Part shown: piece after piece, positions 44,862 through 54,273 of the stretch
How positions within the stretch are numbered: position 1 is the first letter of the stretch
Layout of the letters: each line of letters begins with the position of its first letter
Source of the DNA: Actinobacteria bacterium UBA6100
GTDB lineage: Bacteria > Actinomycetota > Coriobacteriia > Anaerosomatales > Anaerosomataceae
Direction of reading: 5' to 3'
Length of the DNA: 64,000 bases
Assembly: GCA_002423585.1 (NCBI GenBank)
Contig: DIWS01000002.1
Span: 260,548 to 324,547, forward strand
Made by a program: the position numbers and the translations under genes
The notes under the pieces: model-generated
What the model was told of the DNA's origin: nothing
The model's input: the letters and a program-made list of their open reading frames with translations, nothing else
Databases searched by the model: none

Positions 44862-45618
44862 GATAGGCCTCCACAACCTGCGGATCGTTCGCCACTTCGT
44901 GGTACGTGCCTTCGGCGATCTTCACACCGTGGTCCATCGCGATCACGCGGTCGGACACGCCTTCGACCACGTGCATGTCGTGCTCGATCATGACGATCGT
45001 GTAGCCCTTGTCGCGCAGGATCTTGATCTGCTCCATGACCTCATGCGACTCCATGGGGTTCATACCGGCCACCGGCTCGTCCAGCATGAGCAGCGTCGGA
45101 TCCGAGGCGAGCGCCCGCGCGATCTCGAGCCGGCGCCGGTTCGCATAGGAAAGCGAGAACGCCGGCTGCTGCTGCCGCGGCCCCGAGAAACGGCCCGGGA
45201 ACATCTCCAGGATCTCCTGTGCCCGCTCACGCATCGCCTGCTCCTCGCGGCGCACCTTCGGCAGGCGCAGCATCGAGGCCAGCACGCCGGAGTCGGTGAC
45301 CGAGTGCATCCCGACGAGCACGTTGTCGAGCACGCTCATGTTGGAGAACAGACGCAGCGACTGGAAGGTGCGCGAGATGCCCTTGTCGTGCACGGCATCT
45401 GGACGCAGACCTGCGACACTCTCGCCCTTGAGCAGGATCTCGCCGCTGTCCGGCTCGTACAGGCCGCTGATCACGTTGAAGGTGGTGGTCTTGCCCGAGC
45501 CGTTCGGCCCGATGATCGAGACGATCTCGTTCTCATTGATGGTGAAGGACAGGTTGTCCACGGCCTTGAGCCCGCCGAAGCTCATGGACACGCCCTGTAG
45601 TTCGAGGATCGCGTCCAC
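44830..45618 (-). CDS. livG: Branched-chain amino acid ABC transporter ATP-binding protein LivG
   Basis: 262 aa from GTG with GGAGG upstream. Walker A GPNGSGKTT and Walker B LLMLDEPVAGMNP are standard. The signature region reads LSYANRRRLEIARAL, with AN where most LivG proteins have GQQ. Partner of LivF in the ATPase heterodimer. It lies 2 bp after livM. Confidence 0.92.
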   Translation of the reverse strand: MDAILELQGVSMSFGGLKAVDNLSFTINENEIVSIIGPNGSGKTTTFNVISGLYEPDSGEILLKGESVAGLRPDAVHDKGISRTFQSLRLFSNMSVLDNVLVGMHSVTDSGVLASMLRLPKVRREEQAMRERAQEILEMFPGRFSGPRQQQPAFSLSYANRRRLEIARALASDPTLLMLDEPVAGMNPMESHEVMEQIKILRDKGYTIVMIEHDMHVVEGVSDRVIAMDHGVKIAEGTYHEVANDPQVVEAYLGKRAAEATA

Positions 45619-45620
45619 GG

Positions 45621-46745
45621 CTATACCTCCAGGTCCTTCTCGCCCTCTTCAAGATCGAAGAGGCTCTGGCGGGTCTTCTCGAGCTCACGCGGGTCAACCT
45701 CGTGCGACTCGCGGCGCCACAGTTTGTCAGGTAGCAGGCCCTCGGGCCTGAAGATCACCATCACCACGATGAGCACGCCGAAGATCAGCATGCGGTAGAC
45801 CTCGAAGTCACTGCGCGCGGCACCGGCCGCCTGCCTGATGACCTGCGGCAACGCCTGCAACACGATCGCGCCCACGACCACGCCGGGGATCGAGCCCATA
45901 CCGCCGAGCACGACCATGCACACCACGATGACCGACTGCATGAACAGGAAGGACTCCGGGCTGATGACGTTGCTGTAGTACGCGTAGAGGGAGCCCGCGA
46001 AACCCGCGATGCCCGCCGACAGCACCACCGAAAGCATCTTCGCGCGCGAGGCGGTGATGCCCGAGGAGATGGCGGCGAGTTCGTCTTCGCGCAGTGCGTT
46101 CCACGCACGACCGACCCGTGAGTTCTTGAGATTGGCGAGCAGGATCGACACGACCACCACGGCGACGAGCACGAGGTAGTAGTACTCGATCGGCTTGTCC
46201 ACCGTGAGCCACGCCGCAAGTCCGGTCTTGACCTCGCTGCCGCCAGCCAGCAGCGGCGAGTAGATGCCCGTGATCCCGTTGGGGCCGTTGGTGAAGCCCT
46301 GCAGGTTGATGATGGTGAGCCGCACGATCTCGCCGAAGGCCAGCGTCACGATAGCGAGGTAGTCACCGCGGAGCCGCAGCGTGGGCAGCCCGATGACGAA
46401 GCCCGCCAGCATCGCTATGAGCGTGCTCACCACGACGACCGCCAGAAACGGCCAGCGCAGCTCGAACTTCGGCGATGAGAGCAGCGCCGTCGTGTACGCC
46501 CCGAAAGCGAAGAACGCGATGTAGCCGAGGTTCAGCAGGCCAGTCTCACCCATGACGATATTGAGGCCGAGCGCCAGCATCACGAACAGCAGTGACATCA
46601 CGCCCACCCGGAGCCACGCGGTCTCCACGACGCCGATGACGTTGAGCAACGGGAAGCCCGCCGCAAGCACGACGGCAAGCGCCATGTACACGCCCCGGGG
46701 CACCCTGGCGAGCACCGATGAGATACGTTCGGTCATGGCAGCCAT
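45621..46745 (-). CDS. livM: Branched-chain amino acid ABC transporter permease LivM
   Basis: 374 aa. About nine hydrophobic helices with the LivM signature GLLNLGYIAFFAFGAYT and the EAA loop GRAWNALREDELAA..GI. The soluble C-terminal tail (last ~35 residues) is strongly acidic and longer than usual. It is separated from livH by 3 bp. Confidence 0.92.
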   Translation of the reverse strand: MAAMTERISSVLARVPRGVYMALAVVLAAGFPLLNVIGVVETAWLRVGVMSLLFVMLALGLNIVMGETGLLNLGYIAFFAFGAYTTALLSSPKFELRWPFLAVVVVSTLIAMLAGFVIGLPTLRLRGDYLAIVTLAFGEIVRLTIINLQGFTNGPNGITGIYSPLLAGGSEVKTGLAAWLTVDKPIEYYYLVLVAVVVVSILLANLKNSRVGRAWNALREDELAAISSGITASRAKMLSVVLSAGIAGFAGSLYAYYSNVISPESFLFMQSVIVVCMVVLGGMGSIPGVVVGAIVLQALPQVIRQAAGAARSDFEVYRMLIFGVLIVVMVIFRPEGLLPDKLWRRESHEVDPRELEKTRQSLFDLEEGEKDLEV

Positions 46746-46748
46746 CAG

Positions 46749-47969
46749 CTACACCTTCTCCGTGATGGCTTCGCCGAGAATACCCGACGGCCGGAACATG
46801 AGGATGACCATCAGCACCACGAACGCGATGACCGGCTGCCAGCGTGTGTCGATGCGCACACTGGCGTTCGCGAACATCACGGCCGCGACCACGGCCAGGA
46901 AGAGGTTGCCGAACATCAGCCGCACCGCGTGAGCCGCCGAGACGCTCAGCAGCGCGTCGGTGCGCTCGGCGAGTAGCGTCTTGAACCCGTAGTAGGGCGT
47001 GAGGCGGTACACGTCGGTGATGCTCTTCTCGTAGGCGGGCGTGCGTCGGTCATCGGCGATGTGCTGCAGGCGACGGCGCGGCACGCGCACCATCTGCACG
47101 TACAGGCCGAGGATGAGCCCCGCCACCACGAACCACGCCATGAAGCCGAGATCGAGGCTGACGCCGTAGGTCTCGGTCATGCCGAGCACGATCGCTCCCA
47201 CCACGGCGCCGGGGATGTTGCCGATACCGCCGAGCACCGCCGAGGTGAACGCCTTGAGGCCGTACAGGAAGCCCGCATCGTACTTGAGCGAGCCGTAGTA
47301 CATCACCACAAGGAACCCGCCGATACCGGCGAGGGCCGAGCCAACGACGAAGGTGAAGGCGATCGTCTTGTTGGTGTCGATACCCATCATCTCGGCGGCT
47401 TCCATATCCTGCGAGGTCGCACGCATGGCCTTGCCGATGCGGGTCGACTTCACGAGATACGTGAGCCCCAGCATGAGCGCGGACGAGACCGCGATGATCA
47501 CGAGTGCGAGCACACGGATACGGATGCCGAACACGACGAACGACGCGGAGCCGACAGCCAGAGACGGCATCGAGACCGGCGCGGGACCGAACACGAGGAT
47601 GATGAGCTGCTGCATGACGATCGAGACACCGATGGCCGACAGCAGCGGGATGATACGGGACCGGCCCCTGAGCGGCCGATACGCGATGCGCTCGATGAGG
47701 AACCCGATCGCCATCGGCACGAGGACCGCGGCGAGCAGTGCGAGCACGACGCACCCGGCGAGCACGAGCGGCGACATGTCGTCATTCACACCCAGCCCGA
47801 GCAGCGTGAATGCGGCCACATAGCCGCCGATGGTGAAGACCTCGCCGTGGGCGAAGTTGATGAACTTCAGGACGCCGTAGACCATCGTGTAACCCAGGGC
47901 GATGAGCGCGTAGATCATGCCCACTGTGAGGCCGCCGATGGTCACGCTGACGATGTGATCGAGACTCAC
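46749..47969 (-). CDS. livH: Branched-chain amino acid ABC transporter permease LivH, with an insertion
   Basis: 406 aa, against about 290-300 aa usual for LivH. The N-terminal core (ALIALGYTMVYGVLKFINFAHG), the EAA loop (MRATSQDMEAAEMMGID) and the end MFRPSGILGE are normal. The extra ~75-100 residues lie after the VQMVRVPRRRLQ segment and include a short soluble stretch and one additional hydrophobic helix before the final one. It is the first permease gene after the livK hairpin. Confidence 0.9.
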   Translation of the reverse strand: MSLDHIVSVTIGGLTVGMIYALIALGYTMVYGVLKFINFAHGEVFTIGGYVAAFTLLGLGVNDDMSPLVLAGCVVLALLAAVLVPMAIGFLIERIAYRPLRGRSRIIPLLSAIGVSIVMQQLIILVFGPAPVSMPSLAVGSASFVVFGIRIRVLALVIIAVSSALMLGLTYLVKSTRIGKAMRATSQDMEAAEMMGIDTNKTIAFTFVVGSALAGIGGFLVVMYYGSLKYDAGFLYGLKAFTSAVLGGIGNIPGAVVGAIVLGMTETYGVSLDLGFMAWFVVAGLILGLYVQMVRVPRRRLQHIADDRRTPAYEKSITDVYRLTPYYGFKTLLAERTDALLSVSAAHAVRLMFGNLFLAVVAAVMFANASVRIDTRWQPVIAFVVLMVILMFRPSGILGEAITEKV

Positions 47970-48055
47970 CTATCGCTCCTCGCACTGCAATTCGTCTCAA
48001 CGGGCCGAGCAGCGTGCTTCCGTGCATTCTGCACTATGCGCCGCTCAATCGCACG

Positions 48056-48089
48056 CGGGGGGTGCCGGGTCGTGCCCCGACACCCCCCG
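48056..48089 (-). terminator. Intercistronic stem-loop between livK and livH
   Basis: CGGGGGGTG (48056-48064) pairs with CACCCCCCG (48081-48089), with a further CGGG/CCCG pairing inside. No U-tract follows on the minus strand. Like the hairpin after oppA, it probably lets binding-protein mRNA outlast the permease part. The remaining ~85 bp before livH show nothing else. Confidence 0.7.
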
Positions 48090-48114
48090 TTCAGGTTTCG
48101 AACCAGGCGCGGTG

Positions 48115-49329
48115 CTACTTGACCGCGACGAACTCCCCACCCTCGACTACGTACCGCGGTACGTTGGAGGGGGTGAGGCCGGCGACGACGATGTCGCCCA
48201 CCGAAACGGCGCCATCAGCCTCGGAGGCGAAGCTGAAGGTACCGGTGACACCCTCATACTCGAGCTCCCGGAGCGCCGCGATGATGTCCTCGGTGTCCGT
48301 GGAGCCAGCGGCCTTGATGGCCGCGATGAGCGCACCGAACGCGTCGTAGTTGTTCTGCGCGTACGGGCCGACAGCATCGCCGTACTTCTCCTCGTACTTC
48401 GCAGCAAAGGCCTCGTAGCCCGGCTGCTGGTCCTCGGGGAAGCCGCCGAACGTGGCGTAGATGCCCTCGGCGTTCTCGACGCCACCGGTCTGAGCGATGA
48501 GCTCGGCCGACTTGATGCCGTCGCCGCCCATGAAGATCACGTCAGCGAGACCCGCCTCAAGCATCTGCTTGCGCATCAGGCCCGCCTCGGGGTGGTAACC
48601 GGTGAAGATGATGGCGTCAGGACCGAACTCCTTGACGTTGGCGACCTGCGCCGAAAGGTCCTTGTCACCGCTCTGGCAGTTCTGGCGGAGCGTTTCCACG
48701 CCCTCGGCCTTGAGCGCCGCTTCGGCCACGTCGGCCAGACCCACGGCGTAGGCGCCGTTGTCGTCCATCAGAACGACCTTCTTGGCGTCGAGCTCGAGCG
48801 CCCATGCGGCGAGCGCCTCGCCCTGGATGGCGTCACTCCAGCATGTGCGGTAGAACGTGTCCACGCCCTCGGCGTTGGCCTTGGGGCCGGTCACCGAGCC
48901 TGAGATCTGCGGGATGCGGTTCTCGGCGTAGATCGGGATCGCCGAGAGGGTCGCGCCTGTGGTGAGGCTTCCGATGACGCCGACGACACCCTCATCGACC
49001 ATCGTCTGTGCGACGACTGCGGATTCGGCCGGCTCGGCCTTGTCGTCGAGCACGACGAGCTCGACCTGGTAGGTCTTGCCATCCATCTCGAACGTGCCGA
49101 AGTCCTCGAGTGCGAGTTCAGCACCGCGCTTTGCGGCCTCGCCGTAATCCGGCAGAGGACCCGTGAGCGCAGTCTGGACGCCGATCTTGATGATCTCGAC
49201 GTCCCCTTCAGTAGCCTCGCCGCCGTCGCCCTCTCCATCCTCGGTGCAGCCTGCAGTGCCGAACAGGCCGAACGCGAGAATGGCAGCAAGCGCGAGTGCG
49301 AGGACCTTACGTGTCCGCTCGTGCAGCAT
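48115..49329 (-). CDS. livK: Branched-chain amino acid-binding lipoprotein LivK/LivJ
   Basis: 404 aa from the ATG of MLHERTRK, with AAGGGGG upstream. Lipobox GTAGC with Cys28, then an acidic Gly/Glu linker. The periplasmic-binding fold type I of the Leu/Ile/Val family follows, with IGVQTALTGPLPDYGEAAKRGAELAL and VGVIGSLTTGATLSAIPI. It binds branched-chain amino acids or a related amino acid and starts the operon livK-H-M-G-F. Confidence 0.92.
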   Translation of the reverse strand: MLHERTRKVLALALAAILAFGLFGTAGCTEDGEGDGGEATEGDVEIIKIGVQTALTGPLPDYGEAAKRGAELALEDFGTFEMDGKTYQVELVVLDDKAEPAESAVVAQTMVDEGVVGVIGSLTTGATLSAIPIYAENRIPQISGSVTGPKANAEGVDTFYRTCWSDAIQGEALAAWALELDAKKVVLMDDNGAYAVGLADVAEAALKAEGVETLRQNCQSGDKDLSAQVANVKEFGPDAIIFTGYHPEAGLMRKQMLEAGLADVIFMGGDGIKSAELIAQTGGVENAEGIYATFGGFPEDQQPGYEAFAAKYEEKYGDAVGPYAQNNYDAFGALIAAIKAAGSTDTEDIIAALRELEYEGVTGTFSFASEADGAVSVGDIVVAGLTPSNVPRYVVEGGEFVAVK

Positions 49330-49466
49330 GCGTGCCCCCTTCGTCATCGATAGCCTCGGCTATCCGGTGGTTGGGGCATTCTAGCGCACGAATCACGACA
49401 TAGCCATAGTTCGTGCATGAACGATACGTTGCGAGCCGATGTCAGAATGCATGCGCACAGGTGCGG

Positions 49467-49931
49467 TTATGCGCGGGCGGGCGGATCGAAGAACGCGACG
49501 ACGGCTGCGACATACTCGTCAAGACGGTCTCGAAGCGTCTCCGACAGGCCGATCCCCGCGGCGATCGTCTCGGCTTCGATACCCATTACCGTGATCGGTG
49601 GCAGCGGACGTCCGAGCGCAGCGGCCAGCTCGAGCACCTTGAGCAGATCGCCTTCGTGCGTGCTGATGCCCGCAAGCTGCTTGCGTGTCGTCGCCGTCTC
49701 GGGCGTGAAGAACACGTACTCGCCGGGCGCCCTGCCCATGCGCGCCGAGTCCACGACGAGCACGCACTCGACGTCCTCGTCGAGGTAGTGCAGCAGATCG
49801 AGCAGATTGCCGCCGAGTTCGATAGCGGTGAAGTCGCGATCGAGCCCCGCCTCGGCGATAGTCTCGATGATGCGCAGTCCGATCGAGTCGTCATAGCCGC
49901 TGTAGTTGCCGATGCCGATCAGGTAGCGCAT
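49467..49931 (-). CDS. [NiFe] hydrogenase maturation protease (HyaD/HycI type)
   Basis: 154 aa from the ATG after GGGAGACGC. N-terminal GIGNYSGYDDSIGLRIIE holds the first nickel-ligand acid (the usual GNxxxxDDGxG with Ser in place of Gly). VVDSARMG and the His of THEG fit the remaining site. It removes the C-terminal peptide after the last Cys-x-x-His of the large subunit encoded just upstream, once nickel is inserted. Confidence 0.87.
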   Translation of the reverse strand: MRYLIGIGNYSGYDDSIGLRIIETIAEAGLDRDFTAIELGGNLLDLLHYLDEDVECVLVVDSARMGRAPGEYVFFTPETATTRKQLAGISTHEGDLLKVLELAAALGRPLPPITVMGIEAETIAAGIGLSETLRDRLDEYVAAVVAFFDPPARA

Positions 49932-50008
49932 GCGTCTCCCGCCCGTTGCGACGGCGCCCACCCGCGACGATGCGCGAGCGGGCGCCGGCTGGGACCCTCA
50001 TGCCGTTC

Positions 50009-51325
50009 TCAGCGCTTGAACTCCACATCGAGGTAGTGCGTGGAGCACGAGATGCACGGGTCGTACGCACGGACGAGCATCGAGAGCTTGAGTGCGATGT
50101 CGTCCTCGGCCGCTCCCGCCTCAAGCAGCTGCGGTACGAGCTCCTCGAAGTCCAACTGGATGTTCCCGTGGTTCTGGTTGGTGGGGATGATGCAGTTGGC
50201 CCGCACGCACAGCCCCTCGTCATCGTACGTGTAGTCGTGAAACAGGATGCCGCGCGGCACCTCCACCGCCGAGACGCCACTGCCGAACCGCGTCGGCTGC
50301 ACGAGACCCTCCTCCACGACCCCCTCTTCGAGCAACTCATCGATCATGCGCACGCTCTCGTGGACGGCGTGCACGCACTCCACGACCTGCGCCACAGAGT
50401 TCATATAGGGGTTGGTGCAGATCGGCGACAGGCCGAGCGCCTCAGCGGCCTTCTTGGCCTCGGGGTGAAGCTGGTCGTAGTTCACGTTGAACCGTGCGAG
50501 CGCGCCGGCAGCGTAGCTGCGGAGGCGGTTCCTGGTGTGCTTCGCCGTCGACTGCGGCACCACGAACTCGTTGGTGATGCCGAGGTAGTCGCTCACGTCG
50601 TAAGAAGCCCGGTCGCCATCGGCCAACACGGTCTCGACGCGGCCGCTGAACAGACCGTACTCGGCGTCATCGGCAACCGCCATGTACTCGGTGGGGCGGT
50701 CGAAGGCGGGCAGTTTGTCAGCCACCGACAGGATCGTCTCGATCGTGGCCTCGAGGTCGGGCACAGCGGCCACCAGCCGGTCGCGCATCGCCTTGAGATC
50801 GCGCTCGGACGGCACGCTCGAGAAGCCGCCGGGCAGAACCGTGATGGGGTGCGTGGTCCGGCCACCGATGAGCGAGCCCCACTCGTGCGCGAGCCGCTTC
50901 AGGCGCAGCGCACGCACGACGACCTCGCCATGCGTGGGGATGAGCGGGAACACCGACGGCGCACCGAGGAGGTCCGGCGCCACGAGGATGTAGACATGCA
51001 GCACGTGGCTGTCGAAGTTCTCGGCGTGCTTGAGGATCGTGCGCAGTTTGCGCGTCTGCGGCGTCACCTCGATGCCGAGCGCCGCTTCGGTGGCCGTGAC
51101 GGACGCGAGCGTGTGGCCCACCGCGCAGATACCGCAGATGCGACTCGTGATGCGGGCGACCTCGGAATAGTGGCGTCCACGCACCATCGCCTCGAAGAAG
51201 CGCGGGTTCTCGGGCACTTGCCACTCGCATGTCTCGATGGTGCCGTCGGAGACGTTCACCACGATGTTCCCGTGGCCCTCCACGCGAGTGAGGTGATGGA
51301 TATCGATGTCTACGTTCTGAAGCAT
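50009..51325 (-). CDS. hydA: Group 3b-type [NiFe] hydrogenase large (alpha) subunit
   Basis: 438 aa. Both nickel-site motifs are present: RICGIC near residue 62 and DPCISCSTH near 425, followed by an eight-residue extension (YLDVEFKR) that the maturation protease would remove. N-terminal HHLTRVEGHGN is the L0 motif. It lies 4 bp after the small subunit. The operon order beta-gamma-delta-alpha is that of archaeal/bacterial sulfhydrogenases, bidirectional NAD(P)-linked cytoplasmic enzymes. Confidence 0.93.
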   Translation of the reverse strand: MLQNVDIDIHHLTRVEGHGNIVVNVSDGTIETCEWQVPENPRFFEAMVRGRHYSEVARITSRICGICAVGHTLASVTATEAALGIEVTPQTRKLRTILKHAENFDSHVLHVYILVAPDLLGAPSVFPLIPTHGEVVVRALRLKRLAHEWGSLIGGRTTHPITVLPGGFSSVPSERDLKAMRDRLVAAVPDLEATIETILSVADKLPAFDRPTEYMAVADDAEYGLFSGRVETVLADGDRASYDVSDYLGITNEFVVPQSTAKHTRNRLRSYAAGALARFNVNYDQLHPEAKKAAEALGLSPICTNPYMNSVAQVVECVHAVHESVRMIDELLEEGVVEEGLVQPTRFGSGVSAVEVPRGILFHDYTYDDEGLCVRANCIIPTNQNHGNIQLDFEELVPQLLEAGAAEDDIALKLSMLVRAYDPCISCSTHYLDVEFKR

Positions 51326-51329
51326 GTCG

Positions 51330-52073
51330 CTAGCTCCTCAGATTCGCCGTGAACATGCGGGACTTGCCGATAGCGCGCTCCTGACTGAAGCCGGCGCGCT
51401 CCATGAGCACGGTCTCCAGCGAACGAAGGTTGGGCTCGTCCACGAATCCGCGGCATGCCTCGCAGGGTATGCCGAGAGCGGGACACGGGGCGCCGCATCC
51501 GGCGCGGGCGACCATACCCATGCAGTAGTCGCCCTCGTCGAAGCGGCAGACGGTCTCGTTGCGCTTGCACTCCACGCATACCGGATAGCTGGGAATGAGC
51601 GGCGTGTCGTTGTGCAGCAGCGCCGAGAGGATGCGCACCAGCTCGTCCTTGCTCGCGGGGCAGCCATGCGCGTAGTAGTCGACCTTGATCGCGGCCGAGA
51701 TGGGCAGTGCGGGACCGCTCTGCAGGTGCGGCATCCTGGCATCCGCGCCGTACACGCACTCGTGGTAGTCGTCCTGATGGTTGCGCAGCGCGTTGATGCC
51801 GCCGGTGCAGGCGCAGGCGCCGTATGCGATGACGATGCGCGAGCGCTTCCGGATGCTCTGCAGCCGCTCGCGATCCTTCTCGCGCGTGAAGCTTCCCTCC
51901 ACGAGCGCGATATCGATGCGCTCGGTGGTGGTCTCGGTCATCGCCTCACGGAACTCGACGATATCCACGTGCTCGAGCAGTGCGAGGATCGCCTCTTCGC
52001 CGAGGTTGGTGAACTCGATCTGGCACCCTTCGCATCCAGTGAAATCGAAGAACGCGAGCTTGGGCTTACCCAT
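51330..52073 (-). CDS. hydD: Group 3b-type [NiFe] hydrogenase small (delta) subunit
   Basis: 247 aa from MGKPKLAFF, 1 bp after the gamma gene. Proximal-cluster ligands in FTGCEGCQIEF and AYGACACTGG. Further Cys groups CVECKRNETVC and CGAPCPALGIPCEAC carry the medial/distal [4Fe-4S] clusters. No Tat signal, so cytoplasmic, as expected for group 3. Confidence 0.92.
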   Translation of the reverse strand: MGKPKLAFFDFTGCEGCQIEFTNLGEEAILALLEHVDIVEFREAMTETTTERIDIALVEGSFTREKDRERLQSIRKRSRIVIAYGACACTGGINALRNHQDDYHECVYGADARMPHLQSGPALPISAAIKVDYYAHGCPASKDELVRILSALLHNDTPLIPSYPVCVECKRNETVCRFDEGDYCMGMVARAGCGAPCPALGIPCEACRGFVDEPNLRSLETVLMERAGFSQERAIGKSRMFTANLRS

Positions 52074-52074
52074 G

Positions 52075-52932
52075 CTAGATCGCCTCCTCGAGCGACTCGA
52101 TCTCGGCGTACGTGAAGACCGGGCCATCGATGCACACGTACTTATCGTTGATCTGGCAGTGGCCACACTTGCCCACGCCACACTTCATGCGCCGCTCCAG
52201 GTCCACGTAGATGTTCTCGCGGGAGATGCCGAGCGCATCGAGCTCGGCGATGACGTACCGGAACATCACGGGCGGTCCGCAGATCACCACGCGCGTCTCC
52301 GGTGAGATGTGCACCTTGTGGAAGAGCGTGGGGATCACGCCGACGTTACCGGTCCAGTGGACATCGGCGCGATCGACCGTCTCGTGATACTCGACGACCT
52401 TCGAGGCGCGCCAATGGACGCGATCCTCGGTGAAGAGCAGCTGCAGCGGATCGCGCGCGCCATAGAACAGTACGAAGCGCCCGAAGTCCTCGCGAGTGTC
52501 CATGATGTACTGGATCAGGCTCCGCGTGGGGCAAAGACCGATGCCACCGGCGACCACGAGTACGTCCTTGCCGCGCAGCTGATCGACGGGGAAGCCGTGC
52601 CCGAGTGGACCGCGCACCGTGAGGGTGTCACCGACGTCCTTGCCGTTGATCGCGGTGGACACGCGGCCGACGGTGCGGACGACAATGTCGAAGGTGCCCT
52701 GACGTGTGGGCGAGCTCGCGATACCGATCGGGATCTCACCGTAGCCCATGACGCCCACCTCGAGGATCTGGCCGGGCTCGAAGACGAACGGCTGTCCATC
52801 GCTCATCTGCAGCGTGAAGTGCTTCTCGCTTTCCGTGGGCTTGCTGGTGTGAAGGATCTTCGCCTGGCGCGGGAGGAAGAGGCTCTCCTTCTCGCACTGG
52901 CAGCCGTGGTCGTGTGTGTTGTCGTGGCTCAT
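52075..52932 (-). CDS. hydG: Hydrogenase FAD/NAD(P)-binding gamma subunit
   Basis: 285 aa from an ATGA overlap with hydB. Ferredoxin-reductase fold: FAD region IGIASSPTRQG, nucleotide site VVAGGIGLCPTRS, FYGARDP and VVICGPPVMFR. The C-terminal [2Fe-2S]-type cysteines in RMKCGVGKCGHCQ and VCIDGPVF resemble dihydroorotate dehydrogenase electron-transfer subunits. It connects the hydrogenase with NAD(P)H. Confidence 0.92.
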   Translation of the reverse strand: MSHDNTHDHGCQCEKESLFLPRQAKILHTSKPTESEKHFTLQMSDGQPFVFEPGQILEVGVMGYGEIPIGIASSPTRQGTFDIVVRTVGRVSTAINGKDVGDTLTVRGPLGHGFPVDQLRGKDVLVVAGGIGLCPTRSLIQYIMDTREDFGRFVLFYGARDPLQLLFTEDRVHWRASKVVEYHETVDRADVHWTGNVGVIPTLFHKVHISPETRVVICGPPVMFRYVIAELDALGISRENIYVDLERRMKCGVGKCGHCQINDKYVCIDGPVFTYAEIESLEEAI

Positions 52933-53963
52933 GACGTCCGCTCCATGATCGTCGTGATGACCCGCACCGGGTCGGCGATGTCGGCCGTGCACGCCCGCGA
53001 GCAACGCCCGCAGCCGACACACGCCGGTCCACCCAGCTTCTCGTTCAGGTAGGTCGTCTTCCGCATGAAACGGTGGCGGAACCGCGAACTGTGGTGCTCG
53101 CGGAAGTTCTCCTTCGACCCGCCGGCGCCGGTCACGGCCGCAAACTCACGGGTGAGGCAGGCGTCCCAGTACCGCGTTCGAACACCCGACTTCTGATCGA
53201 GGTTCCAGGAGTCCGACACGTCGAAGCAGTAGCACGTGGGGCACACGGTGTTGCACGAGCCACACGAGAAGCACCTCTCGGCCAACTCGTCCCACATCTC
53301 CTCCTCGCCGAACGACTCGCGCACGCGTGTCGCGACCGCATCCGTCGAGTACGCCAGGCGCTCGGGGCAGCGGCCCATCACGGCGGCGTTCACCTCGCGC
53401 GCCGCCTGTACCTCCCCGGCGGTCGCTTCACGGAAGTCGCCGAGGGTGATGAGTGCGTCGCCCTTGGCCGTCTTCGTCTCGAGCAGGTACCCTCCGTCGA
53501 TCTTCGTCAGGAACGCGTCGTGACCCTTCGGCTGGACCTCGATCCCGACGGAGTCCCAGAACGCGCGCGGTGAGATCGCCTGGATGTTGGAGGCGACGAT
53601 CGTGGTGGCCTCGCGCTGCGCAAGATAGTTGTAGTCCGCGTAGTTCGCGCGGAACAGGAAGTCGGTCATGTCGATGCCCTTGACGTCATAGAAGTGCACG
53701 CCGAGAAGCACGGTGTCGACCGGCTCGATGCAGCCCTCGACGGTGTCACCGTCGAACCGTACGAGCTGCTGGGCGGGCGGGAAGAACACCTTCTTGGGCG
53801 GGAGGACCGTGACGTCGAAATCGAGCCGCAGGTCGCTCTCGGACTCCAGCTGCTCGTAAGCGAACGTGCTGCGCTTGGCGACCGGACCGATGACCCGCGT
53901 GGACGCGATCATCGCGTTCACGAACGGTCCGAACGCTTCCTCTGTGATGTAGCGATCGGTCAT
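52929..53963 (-). CDS. hydB: Hydrogenase iron-sulfur beta subunit
   Basis: 344 aa from MTDRYITEE with GAGGTG upstream; the longer open frame upstream is not supported. The C-terminal third holds two [4Fe-4S] motifs, CFSCGSCNTVCPTC and CVGCGRCSRAC. It passes electrons between the gamma flavoprotein and the delta subunit. It is first gene of hydB-G-D-A. The 310-bp upstream region to menA contains the inverted repeat at 54143 and no gene. Confidence 0.9.
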   Translation of the reverse strand: MTDRYITEEAFGPFVNAMIASTRVIGPVAKRSTFAYEQLESESDLRLDFDVTVLPPKKVFFPPAQQLVRFDGDTVEGCIEPVDTVLLGVHFYDVKGIDMTDFLFRANYADYNYLAQREATTIVASNIQAISPRAFWDSVGIEVQPKGHDAFLTKIDGGYLLETKTAKGDALITLGDFREATAGEVQAAREVNAAVMGRCPERLAYSTDAVATRVRESFGEEEMWDELAERCFSCGSCNTVCPTCYCFDVSDSWNLDQKSGVRTRYWDACLTREFAAVTGAGGSKENFREHHSSRFRHRFMRKTTYLNEKLGGPACVGCGRCSRACTADIADPVRVITTIMERTS

Positions 53964-54142
53964 AGAGCACACCTCACGAGCAGTTACCTCCCCGGATCGG
54001 AGACAGGCCTGAAGACACGAACATCCACCCCGGTTGCCGGCCGCCTCGCTTGTGACGCCCCCTGGTTCCGACCGGCGCACGTGCCCGCGCGGGGCACGCC
54101 GGTAGATGATGGTCAGAATGTCGCCGTGTTGACAAGGGGAAA

Positions 54143-54163
54143 TTTGTAACTGCTGGATACAAA
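54143..54163. promoter_or_regulatory. Inverted repeat TTTGTA-N9-TACAAA upstream of the hydrogenase operon
   Basis: Perfect 6-bp arms (54143-54148 and 54158-54163) in an AT-rich island within GC-rich DNA, 180 bp before hydB and 110 bp before menA. Form and place suggest a regulator site; the regulator is unknown. A second dyad GGGCGGT/ACCGCCC spans 54227-54253 nearer menA. Confidence 0.45.
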
Positions 54164-54273
54164 GTTCGTTGAACGTCAAACGAGCAGTCACCGGACTGCG
54201 GCCATCCGCAGACCGAGTGTGGTGATGGGCGGTAGAATCATGATACACCGCCCAATCGACCGATCGGACCCGA

